A DNA stretch of 35,210 nt from Candidatus Palauibacter australiensis (lineage in GTDB: Bacteria > Gemmatimonadota > Gemmatimonadetes > Palauibacterales > Palauibacteraceae). The position numbers and the translations under genes were made by a program. Position 1 is the stretch's first letter. Each line of letters starts with the position of its first letter. Below, piece by piece: positions 9,080 to 15,871 of the stretch. Location of the stretch: contig JAPPBA010000143.1 in assembly GCA_026705295.1 (NCBI GenBank), positions 1 to 35,210 of the forward strand. The letters are read 5' to 3'. The notes below the pieces were generated by a model. That model was not told the origin of the DNA. It saw only the letters and a list, made by a program, of their open reading frames with translations, and did no database searches.

Positions 9080-10222
9080 ATGCATCCGGTCGAAGTGACG
9101 CTGCGCGAGATCGAACTTCCGCTCCGGGAGCGGTTCATCATCTCGTCCGGATGGGTCGAGAACCGCCGGATCCTCCTCCTCGAGTTCCGCGACCAGAGCG
9201 GCGCCACGGCCTGGTCGGAGTGCGTGTGCGGGGAGCAGCCGAACTACTCTCCCGAGACCGTGGACACGGCCCGGCTGGCGTTGCGGCGCTGGCTCCTGCC
9301 GCGGGTGCTGGGGCGGGAGATCGAGGGCCCGGAGGCGGTGAGGCCCCTGCTGGATGAGGGCGTGCAGGGGCACCCCATGGCCAAGGCCGCGATCGAGATG
9401 GGGATCTGGGGCCTGAGCGCCGAGGTCCGGGGCGTCTCTCTGTCCGAACTCGTCGGGGGGACGCGCGACCGGGTGGCGACGGGGATCTCGCTCGGCCTCC
9501 AGCCTTCGCCCGCCGCGCTCGTCGAGAAGGCGCGGCAGGCGGTCGACCAGGGGTACGGCAAGATCAAGCTCAAGATCGGCCCGGAGCAGGACGTCGAGTA
9601 CGTCGCGGCAGTGCGCGAGGCGCTGGGGCCCGAGCGGGCGCTCGCCGTCGACGCGAACGCGGCCTACACGCTGGCGGACGCCGACCGCCTGGCAGAACTC
9701 GACGCGTTCGGCCTGATCATGATCGAGCAGCCGCTCGCGGCCGGCGACCTCGTGCGTCACGCCCGGCTGCAGGAGCGGCTTGCCACGCCCGTCTGCCTCG
9801 ACGAGTCGATCGTGGACCCGGCGTCGTGCGAGGACATGCTGGCGCTCGGCAGCGGGCGCATCGTGAACATCAAGCCGGGCCGGGTCGGCGGGTTCCGAAA
9901 CTCCCGCGAGATCCACGACATCTCGGCGCGGGCCGGAGTGCCGGTCTGGTGCGGGGGGATGCTGGAGAGCGGGATCGGACGGGCTTACAACGTCGCGCTG
10001 GCTTCAATGCCGAACTTCCGGCTGCCCGGCGATCTGTCGCCGAGCGCCCGCTACTGGGAACGCGACATCGTCACCCCCGAGTGGACGATGAGCGCGGACG
10101 GCTTCGTGACCGTGCCGCGCGACCGGCCGGGGCTCGGCGTGGCAGTGGACATCGAGCGCGTGGAAGCGCTCACGCGGCGGAGCGAGACGATCGCCGGCGG
10201 CGGTGTCCGCGTTCCGGCGTGA
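9080..10222 (+). CDS. N-acylamino-acid (N-succinylamino-acid) racemase / o-succinylbenzoate synthase family enzyme
   Basis: This 380-residue enolase-superfamily protein belongs to the MenC/NSAR branch. The N-terminal capping domain begins VEVTLREIELPLRERF, and the barrel carries the full catalytic set: K163-x-K165 (KIKLK), metal ligands D191 (AVDAN), E216 (IEQP) and D241 (CLDES), and K265 (NIKPGRVGG). GGMLESGIGRA near 292-302 is typical of the racemase/OSBS subgroup. No other menaquinone gene is nearby, and a GNAT acyltransferase follows directly, which favours racemisation of N-acylamino acids over menaquinone synthesis. Many members do both. The start is ATG 9080; TTG 9065, 9 bases after GGAG, is an alternative that adds five residues. 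It is the first gene of a five-gene coupled operon. Confidence 0.85.
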   Translation: MHPVEVTLREIELPLRERFIISSGWVENRRILLLEFRDQSGATAWSECVCGEQPNYSPETVDTARLALRRWLLPRVLGREIEGPEAVRPLLDEGVQGHPMAKAAIEMGIWGLSAEVRGVSLSELVGGTRDRVATGISLGLQPSPAALVEKARQAVDQGYGKIKLKIGPEQDVEYVAAVREALGPERALAVDANAAYTLADADRLAELDAFGLIMIEQPLAAGDLVRHARLQERLATPVCLDESIVDPASCEDMLALGSGRIVNIKPGRVGGFRNSREIHDISARAGVPVWCGGMLESGIGRAYNVALASMPNFRLPGDLSPSARYWERDIVTPEWTMSADGFVTVPRDRPGLGVAVDIERVEALTRRSETIAGGGVRVPA

Positions 10223-11034
10223 CCGAGTTACGCGCGCTCGAGACGCTCGAGGAGTGGCAGACGTGCGTACGGCTCCAGGAGATGACGTGGGGGGAAGGGT
10301 TCTCCGACATTGTTCCCGCTTCCGTCCTCCAGGTCTCGCGCAAGATCGGGGGCTTCGCGGGAGGGGCGTTCGAGGACGGTCGCATGATCGGTTTCGTCTA
10401 TTCCCTGCTGGGGCGGTTCGAGGGTGTCCCGTCGCACTGGTCGCACATGCTGGCCGTCGAACCGTCCGCGCGCGGGCGGGGCCTGGGCCGCGACCTGAAG
10501 CTCTTCCAGCGGGACTCTGTCCGGTTCGACGGCATCCGAACCATCTTCTGGACGTACGACCCGATGGTCGCGCGCAACGCGCACTTGAACCTGAACCGGC
10601 TCGGCGCGACGGTGCTTCGCTACGCACCGAACATGTACGGCGCCGATACGGGGAGCCCCTTGCATGGCGGCGGCGAAACCGACCGGTTCATCGTGCGCTG
10701 GGATCTCGACGGCCCGGAGACGCGCCGGGCCCTCGACGAGGGACCCCGGCGCTCGGCCCGGCGGCTCCATGTGCCGCTTCCGGACCCGGCGTGCGTCGTG
10801 CAACGGCCGGGAGGACGCGGCACGGCGGCCGCCGGACTGCCCGGGGGCGACGAGGTCTTCGTCGAGGTTCCGGCAGATGTCGAATCGCTGCCACCCGATG
10901 GGTCGCTCGAGCGGTGGCGCGAAACGGTGCGGGACGCGTTCCTGGCCTACCTCAGGAGGGGATATGCGGTGGAGAGCCTTGTCAGAAATCCCTCGGCGAA
11001 CCGGTGCTTCTATGTCCTGCGCCGGAGCGCGTGA
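10219..11034 (+). CDS. GNAT-superfamily acyltransferase (COG3375-like)
   Basis: This 271-residue protein has a GNAT fold in its first ~160 residues. A strand HMLAVEPSARGRGLGRDLK (about 76-94) carries the acyl-CoA pyrophosphate loop R-G-x-G-x-G, followed by the TIFWTYDPMVARNAHLNLNRLGA segment. About 110 more residues follow, ending in a second helical/strand segment (AFLAYLRRGYAVESL). This whole-length pattern resembles predicted acyltransferases found beside NSAR/OSBS racemases. In Geobacillus kaustophilus such a GNAT enzyme succinylates D-amino acids for the racemase; the same role here is inferred. GTG 10219 overlaps the racemase stop (GTGA). The S9 peptidase starts one base after its stop. 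Confidence 0.8.
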   Translation: MTELRALETLEEWQTCVRLQEMTWGEGFSDIVPASVLQVSRKIGGFAGGAFEDGRMIGFVYSLLGRFEGVPSHWSHMLAVEPSARGRGLGRDLKLFQRDSVRFDGIRTIFWTYDPMVARNAHLNLNRLGATVLRYAPNMYGADTGSPLHGGGETDRFIVRWDLDGPETRRALDEGPRRSARRLHVPLPDPACVVQRPGGRGTAAAGLPGGDEVFVEVPADVESLPPDGSLERWRETVRDAFLAYLRRGYAVESLVRNPSANRCFYVLRRSA

Positions 11035-11035
11035 C

Positions 11036-13162
11036 GTGAGCCCTCCGGTCGCGGCGTCCCGCGGACGGATGTGGGCGGCCGGCATCCTGGGGCTCCTCGC
11101 ACCGCTCGCTCCGGCCACGGTCGCGGCTCAGAACCCGTATTCCGTCGAGGACATCCTCGCCGCGCCTTTCGCCACGGACCTCATCGCCGCCCCGACCGGT
11201 GCCGCGTTCGCCTGGATCCGATACGATCGGGGTGCCCGCAATATCTGGATCGCAGAGGGCCCGGAGTACGTGGGCCGCCAGCTCACGAACTGGACCGAGG
11301 ACGACGGCCAGGACCTGTCCCAGTTGCGCTTCACACCCGATGGGCGCCAGATCCTCTTCGTGCGCGGAGGCGGGCCGAACCGGTCGGGCGAGATCCCGAA
11401 CCCGCGTTCCGAACCCGAGCCGGCGACACAGATGGTGTGGGTCGCCGGGCTCGACGGGGCATCGCGGCCTCTCGCCGAGGGGAGTGCCCCCACCATCGCG
11501 CCGGACGGACGCACGATCGCCTTTCTCAACCGCGGACAGATCTTCACGCTCACGCTCGATGGCTCGGCGCCCCCCGGTCCCCTGCTGCGCATCCGCGGGA
11601 GCGCGGGGTCGCTGGCGTGGTCGCCGGACGGGGACCGGCTCGCCTTCGTCAGCAACCGTGGAGATCACGCGTTCGTCGGCGTCTTCTCGCTGGACGAGGG
11701 GGAGGTCCGCTATCTCGATCCGAGCCTGGACCGCGACGGCAGCCCCACGTGGTCGCCGGACGGGACGGCCATCGCGTTCATCCGCGTCCCGAACGAGGGC
11801 GCACAACTGCCCTTCACGCCGCTCCGCAGCGCCCTGCCGTGGTCGATCCGGGCGGTGGATCCCGCCACGGGGCAGGCTCGCGATGTGTGGCGGGCTCCTC
11901 CCGGCCGCGGGAGCGCCTTCCAAGGCATGACCGGGCCGTCCCTGATCTGGCTCGCGTCGGACCGGCTCGTATTCCCATGGGAACGCGAGGGCTGGCATCA
12001 CCTGTACTCGGTTGCCGTCGCGGGAGGTCCCGCAACGCACCTCACGCCGGGCGCGTTCGAGGTCGAGTCCGTGCTCCCGTCGCCGGATGGAGAGTCCGTC
12101 TATTACGCCTCGAACGCGGGCGATATCGATCGCCGGCACATCTGGCGGGTCGCCGGCGAGGGTGAGCCCGAGGCGCTGACGTCGGGAAACGGTATCGAGT
12201 GGAACCCCGCGGTCACTCCCGACGGGGTGCTCGCATACCTGGCCGCCGACGGTCGTACGCCGGCCCATGCCGAGGTGGACGCGGGGGGAGAGCGGCGTCC
12301 GTTGGTCGACGGATTCATGCCCGACGCCTTCCCGTTCGAAAGCCTCGTGGAGCCGCAGCAGGTGACGTTCGAGTCCGAGGATGGGGTCCTGATCCACGGG
12401 CAACTCTTCCTTCCGCCCCTCTCCGTGGAGGGGGGACGCCACCCGGCGGCGGTCTTCTTCCACGGCGGATCCCGACGGCAGATGCTCCTCGGCTGGCACT
12501 ACATGCGGTACTACCACAACGCGTACGCCTTCAACCAGTACCTGGCGAGCCGCGGCTATGTCGTCCTCTCCGTGAACTATCGCAGCGGAACGGGCTACGG
12601 GCTGGAGTTCAGGGAGGCGCTAAACTACGGGGCCCGCGGCGCCAGCGAGTACCGTGACGTCGTCGCGGCGGCCCGCTTCCTCGCGGAACGGGATGACGTG
12701 GACGCCACCCGGATCGGACTGTGGGGTGGCTCCTACGGCGGCTACCTCACGGCGCTCGGCCTCGCGCGGAATTCGGATCTCTTCGCCGCGGGCGTCGACG
12801 TTCACGGCGTCCACGACTGGAACATGGTCATCCGGAACTTCGTGCCGTCCTACCAGCCGGAGACGCGCGAGGCCTTCGCCCGGCTCGCCTTCGAGTCCTC
12901 GCCGATGGCGTGGATCGACGGCTGGCGTTCGCCGGTGTTGCTGATCCACGGCGACGACGACCGCAACGTGCCGTTCTCGGAATCCGTGGATCTCATCGAG
13001 TCGCTTCGGAAGCGGGGCGTCGAGGTCGAGCAACTCGTCTTCCCCGACGAGGTCCACGGCTTCCTCCTGCACCGGAATTGGGTCACCGCCTTCGAGCGGT
13101 CGGCCGAATTCATGGACGCGCACCTGCGACGGGCGCCGGCCACGGGAGGCGCGAAGCCGTGA
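11036..13162 (+). CDS. Exported S9 family (prolyl oligopeptidase-like) serine peptidase
   Basis: This 708-residue protein starts with a signal peptide (SRGR then MWAAGILGLLAPLAPATVAAQ, cleavage near 35). Residues about 45-450 hold WD40/TolB-like propeller repeats such as LAWSPDGDRLAFVSNRG and PTWSPDGTAIAFIR. Residues about 470-700 form the alpha/beta hydrolase with triad S566 (GGSYGG), D642 (HGDDDRNVP) and H674 (EVHGF). It probably removes dipeptides or short peptides from the N-terminus of peptides in the periplasm or outside, like other S9 dipeptidyl/acylaminoacyl peptidases; exact specificity is not readable. GTG 11036 was chosen over ATG 11069 because it keeps the basic n-region of the signal peptide. 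It sits between the acyltransferase and the SDR, coupled to both. Confidence 0.9.
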   Translation: MSPPVAASRGRMWAAGILGLLAPLAPATVAAQNPYSVEDILAAPFATDLIAAPTGAAFAWIRYDRGARNIWIAEGPEYVGRQLTNWTEDDGQDLSQLRFTPDGRQILFVRGGGPNRSGEIPNPRSEPEPATQMVWVAGLDGASRPLAEGSAPTIAPDGRTIAFLNRGQIFTLTLDGSAPPGPLLRIRGSAGSLAWSPDGDRLAFVSNRGDHAFVGVFSLDEGEVRYLDPSLDRDGSPTWSPDGTAIAFIRVPNEGAQLPFTPLRSALPWSIRAVDPATGQARDVWRAPPGRGSAFQGMTGPSLIWLASDRLVFPWEREGWHHLYSVAVAGGPATHLTPGAFEVESVLPSPDGESVYYASNAGDIDRRHIWRVAGEGEPEALTSGNGIEWNPAVTPDGVLAYLAADGRTPAHAEVDAGGERRPLVDGFMPDAFPFESLVEPQQVTFESEDGVLIHGQLFLPPLSVEGGRHPAAVFFHGGSRRQMLLGWHYMRYYHNAYAFNQYLASRGYVVLSVNYRSGTGYGLEFREALNYGARGASEYRDVVAAARFLAERDDVDATRIGLWGGSYGGYLTALGLARNSDLFAAGVDVHGVHDWNMVIRNFVPSYQPETREAFARLAFESSPMAWIDGWRSPVLLIHGDDDRNVPFSESVDLIESLRKRGVEVEQLVFPDEVHGFLLHRNWVTAFERSAEFMDAHLRRAPATGGAKP

Positions 13163-13938
13163 CCCCCCGCATCGCGGGACGACTTGCGCTCGTTACGGGA
13201 GCCAGTTCGGGGATCGGCGAGGCCATCGCCCGCCGCCTGGCCGATGACGGCGCGAACCTCGTCTTGTGGGCGCGCCGGGAGGAGCGGCTGGCTCGCCTCG
13301 CGGAAGAGATCGCGGCGCGGAGCCGGGTCACCGTGGACACCGGCGTCGTCGACATCCGTGACCCGGAGGCGGTCCGTGGCGAGGCAGAGCGGCTCATCGC
13401 CGCACGCGGCGCCCCCGACATCCTCGTCAACAACGCCGGTCTCGCCTCGGGCATGGCGCTCGTCCACAACGCTGATGTGGCAGACTGGGACCGGATGATC
13501 GACACGAACGTGAAGGGGCTCCTCTACGTGACGCGCGCCTTCCTTCACGCGATGGTCGAGCGCGACTCGGGGCAGGTCGTCAACATCGGGAGCATCACCG
13601 GCCGGCAGGTCTATCCCGGAGGGAGCGTCTACGCCGCCACGAAGTACGCCGTGCAGGCGATCACCGAGGGGACGAACCTCGATGTCCTCGGCACCGGCGT
13701 CCGCGTGTCGGGCGTCCATCCGGGTCTCGTGGAAACGGAGTTCTCACTCGTGCGTTTCAAGGGCGACGAGGACCGCGCGCGAGCCGTGTACGAGGGGGTG
13801 GAGCCCCTCACCGGCGCGGATGTCGCCGACGTCGTGTCGTACGTCGTGAACGCTCCACCCCAAGTCAATCTGGCCGATGTCGTCGTGTTCGGGAAATCCC
13901 AGGGGAGCGTACACCACTTCCACCGCGCCGGCGAGTGA
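13159..13938 (+). CDS. YdfG-like short-chain dehydrogenase/reductase
   Basis: This is a classical SDR of 259 residues. The Rossmann motif TGASSGIG is at 13-20, NNAG at 91-94, and the catalytic Ser145, Tyr158 and Lys162 (YAATK) are all present. Basic residues after the second strand (WARREERL) suggest NADP use. The segments PDILVNNAGLASGMA, DWDRMIDTNVKGLLYVTRA, VYPGGSVYAATK and EFSLVRFKGDE closely follow E. coli YdfG, an NADP-dependent 3-hydroxy-acid/serine/allothreonine dehydrogenase. A beta-hydroxy amino or hydroxy acid substrate is therefore likely and would fit an amino-acid operon. GTG 13159 overlaps the peptidase stop (GTGA). Confidence 0.88.
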   Translation: MTPRIAGRLALVTGASSGIGEAIARRLADDGANLVLWARREERLARLAEEIAARSRVTVDTGVVDIRDPEAVRGEAERLIAARGAPDILVNNAGLASGMALVHNADVADWDRMIDTNVKGLLYVTRAFLHAMVERDSGQVVNIGSITGRQVYPGGSVYAATKYAVQAITEGTNLDVLGTGVRVSGVHPGLVETEFSLVRFKGDEDRARAVYEGVEPLTGADVADVVSYVVNAPPQVNLADVVVFGKSQGSVHHFHRAGE

Positions 13939-14672
13939 ACGTCGCCGGAATCGGCGGGCTCTACGTCGCCTGCCCGGAGCCCGGCCGGGTCCGCGGCTGG
14001 TACCGCCGCCACCTCGACCTCCGCTTCTCCGAGGATGGCGGCGCCCGATTCCCCTGGACACACCCCGACACCGGCAACGTCGCCGTCAGCGAACTCGATT
14101 TTCTCGATGAGGCCTCGCCCCGCTTCGATCCCGGCCGGCAGCCCTTCGTCGTCCGCTACCTCCTGCGCGACCGCGACCCGCAGGCCGATCCGCTCGGGGG
14201 ATGTGACTGGGTCCTGGACCCCGATGGGTGGAAGGCGGAATTCGCGCAGTTGACCCCCTCCACCGGGCCTCCGACCGACCACGGAGCCGTCGAGGGCATT
14301 GGGGGCGTCTTCTTCCGATCCCCCGACCCGGGCGCCAGCAAGGCGTGGTACAAGAAGGTCGGGATCCGGCCGGGCGCGGACGGTTACGTGACCTTTCCGG
14401 CCCGCTCGGTGGACGAGACGGAGACCCTCACGGTGTGGGAGGTCTTCCCGGCGGATACGACCTACTTCGATTCGAGGGGCGAGAGCAGTCCCCACCCCTT
14501 CATGCTCAACCTGCGGGTCAGGAACCTCGACGAACTCGTCGAGTCGCTGGAGACGAGGGGTGTCTGGGTCGACCCCAACCGCGAAGCGTACGAATACGGG
14601 AAGTTCGCCTGGATCCTCGATCCGCTCGGGGCCCGGGTCGAGCTGTGGGAGCCCCCTCCGGCCGCAAGCTGA
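13935..14672 (+). CDS. Two-repeat VOC (glyoxalase/bleomycin-resistance/dioxygenase) superfamily protein
   Basis: The 245-residue protein consists of two VOC modules in tandem. Repeat 1 (about 4-107) starts VAGIGGLYVACPEPGRVRGWY and ends DPDGWKAEFAQ. Repeat 2 (about 119-240) starts VEGIGGVFFRSPDPGASKAWY and ends DPLGARVELWEP. The glutamates expected as metal ligands at repeat ends are present (E102, E236). The first-strand histidine usual in metal-dependent members is Gly in both repeats, so the site may be altered or lost. Substrate unknown. GTG 13935 overlaps the SDR stop (GTGA), making this the last gene of the racemase operon. Confidence 0.82.
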   Translation: MNVAGIGGLYVACPEPGRVRGWYRRHLDLRFSEDGGARFPWTHPDTGNVAVSELDFLDEASPRFDPGRQPFVVRYLLRDRDPQADPLGGCDWVLDPDGWKAEFAQLTPSTGPPTDHGAVEGIGGVFFRSPDPGASKAWYKKVGIRPGADGYVTFPARSVDETETLTVWEVFPADTTYFDSRGESSPHPFMLNLRVRNLDELVESLETRGVWVDPNREAYEYGKFAWILDPLGARVELWEPPPAAS

Positions 14673-14706
14673 CGCCGTTTCCGGCCCTTCCCCCCGAGCC
14701 TCCGCC

Positions 14707-14735
14707 TTGCATCGTTCCGATATATCGGATACTAT
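14707..14735 (+). promoter_or_regulatory. Sigma-70-type promoter of the padR gene
   Basis: TTGCAT (14707-14712) and TACTAT (14730-14735) are spaced by exactly 17 bases, a reasonable housekeeping promoter. A perfect 12-base palindrome lies in the spacer, and a second palindrome follows the -10 box. This is how an autorepressor would block its own promoter. Confidence 0.5.
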
Positions 14736-14748
14736 TTTGATATATCGA
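14717..14748. promoter_or_regulatory. Paired palindromic operator, probably for PadR
   Basis: CCGATATATCGG (14717-14728) is a perfect palindrome. TTGATATATCGA (14737-14748) repeats the same GATATATC core with one symmetry mismatch. The two centres are 20 bases apart, about two helical turns, so two dimers would bind the same DNA face. The low-GC motif stands out against its surroundings and flanks the -10 box of the padR promoter. Binding by the PadR protein encoded next is inferred. Confidence 0.6.
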
Positions 14749-14775
14749 GACCGGTCGGAAGCAGGAGGGGCATAG

Positions 14776-15354
14776 ATGTTCACGAGCAAGGATGGATTCG
14801 GCGCCTGGGCCAACTGTAGCGGCCCCGGCGTTTTTCGTTTCGGAGGGGGATTCGGGGGCAACCGGCGCGTGGTTCGGAAGGGGGAGTTGAAGTTCGTCCT
14901 CCTCCGCCTCCTCTCGGACGAACCCATGCACGGCTACGAGCTGATGCGGCGGCTGGAGGAGGAGTCCGGCGGCCTCTACACGCCGAGTCCGGGCTCCGTA
15001 TACCCCACCCTGCAGCTGCTCGAGGACCAGGGGTACGTGTCGTCGACGCAGGAGGACGGGAAGCGCGTCTACCGGCTGACGTCGGCGGGCCGCGACTTTC
15101 TCGAGGAGCACCGCTCCCGCACCCGCGACATTTTCGGCCGCTTCGTCAACATGGGCGAGCGCTTCGCCGGGTCCGCGATGCGCGACGTGACCCGCTCCTT
15201 CATCCACCTCGCCCAGGTGAGTTTCGAGCGCGCGACGGGCGGACAGGGCGATCCGGAGACGCTCGCAAGGGTGAAGTCGATCCTGGACCGCGCGGCGCGC
15301 GAGATCGAGAGCGCGTGGCCGGAGCCCGGGGCCGCCGCCTCGCGGGAGGGTTGA
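14776..15354 (+). CDS. PadR family transcriptional regulator
   Basis: This 192-residue protein has the PadR winged helix at about 34-110: a leading LKFVLLRLLSDEPMHGYEL segment (MHGYEL at 51-56), the recognition region SPGSVYPTLQLLEDQGYV and the wing with RVYRLTSAGR. A C-terminal helical dimerisation region follows (about 110-175). The first ~30 residues are Gly/Phe-rich (FRFGGGFGG), an N-terminal extension seen in some PadR proteins. The start is firm: AGGAGG at 14763-14768 lies 7 bases before ATG 14776. It probably represses itself and the downstream membrane gene, three bases away. The effector is unknown. Confidence 0.92.
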   Translation: MFTSKDGFGAWANCSGPGVFRFGGGFGGNRRVVRKGELKFVLLRLLSDEPMHGYELMRRLEEESGGLYTPSPGSVYPTLQLLEDQGYVSSTQEDGKRVYRLTSAGRDFLEEHRSRTRDIFGRFVNMGERFAGSAMRDVTRSFIHLAQVSFERATGGQGDPETLARVKSILDRAAREIESAWPEPGAAASREG

Positions 15355-15357
15355 GCG

Positions 15358-15849
15358 ATGTTCGAGATCGTCTTCCTGGGAGGCATCGCGGCCGTAATCT
15401 ACCGTCGGCGTGTGCGCGCCGGCGACTGGAGTCGGGGGGACTTCCACCGCATCCTCGTCGGCCTGGGTCGCGCGGTGAGCCGCGCGGTGGCCGCCCTGTT
15501 GAGATCCTGGCCCGGGCTTCTGCGACAGTGCGCGGCCGATGTGAAGAGCCTTGCGCACGACATGGCAGGCGGCGTCCGGAACCGGAGGCCGCCCGCGTTC
15601 CGGACCCGGCGCTCACGGCTCGAAGGGGCCGCGTCGCCTCTCGCCCCGCCTGCCGAGGCCGCGACGAGAGCCGAGAGCCGGCTCTTCTCGCGGCTCCAAC
15701 GGCGCTACGTCTCCGGCAGGATCAGCTTCTCCGAGTACGTGGAGGGCGTACGGCGCCTCCGGGCCGACGGCGGCGCGCTGCAGGGCCTGGGCAGCAAGGC
15801 CCCGCCGCACGCGGACGGCGAGGCCGGAAGGCTGGCGGCGGAGCGCTGA
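15358..15849 (+). CDS. Small membrane-anchored protein with C-terminal SHOCT-like segment
   Basis: The 163-residue protein begins with one short hydrophobic segment (FEIVFLGGIAAVIY) followed by a basic stretch (RRRVRAG). The middle part is rich in Arg, Ala and Pro and looks disordered. Near residues 108-135 the segment RLFSRLQRRYVSGRISFSEYVEGVRRL has the pattern of a SHOCT domain, with a helix, a G-x-I-x-x-x-E/Y turn and a second helix. SHOCT segments are thought to mediate protein contacts. It sits three bases after padR, so it is probably the regulator's partner or target gene. No enzymatic function is suggested. Confidence 0.65.
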   Translation: MFEIVFLGGIAAVIYRRRVRAGDWSRGDFHRILVGLGRAVSRAVAALLRSWPGLLRQCAADVKSLAHDMAGGVRNRRPPAFRTRRSRLEGAASPLAPPAEAATRAESRLFSRLQRRYVSGRISFSEYVEGVRRLRADGGALQGLGSKAPPHADGEAGRLAAER

Positions 15850-15855
15850 CCGGAG

Positions 15856-15870
15856 CCGCCAGCCTGGCGG
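15856..15870. terminator. Short hairpin between convergent genes
   Basis: CCGCC (15856-15860) and GGCGG (15866-15870) pair around a 5-base loop. The hairpin fills the 22-base gap between the SHOCT-like gene and the symporter, which converge. There is no T-run, so the terminator call is weak. Confidence 0.35.
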
Positions 15871-15871
15871 G

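Noticed and set aside
9080-10222. Calling the enolase-superfamily gene menC outright.
   Set aside because: No menaquinone genes are adjacent, and the GNAT partner favours N-acylamino-acid racemisation. The two activities cannot be separated by motif.
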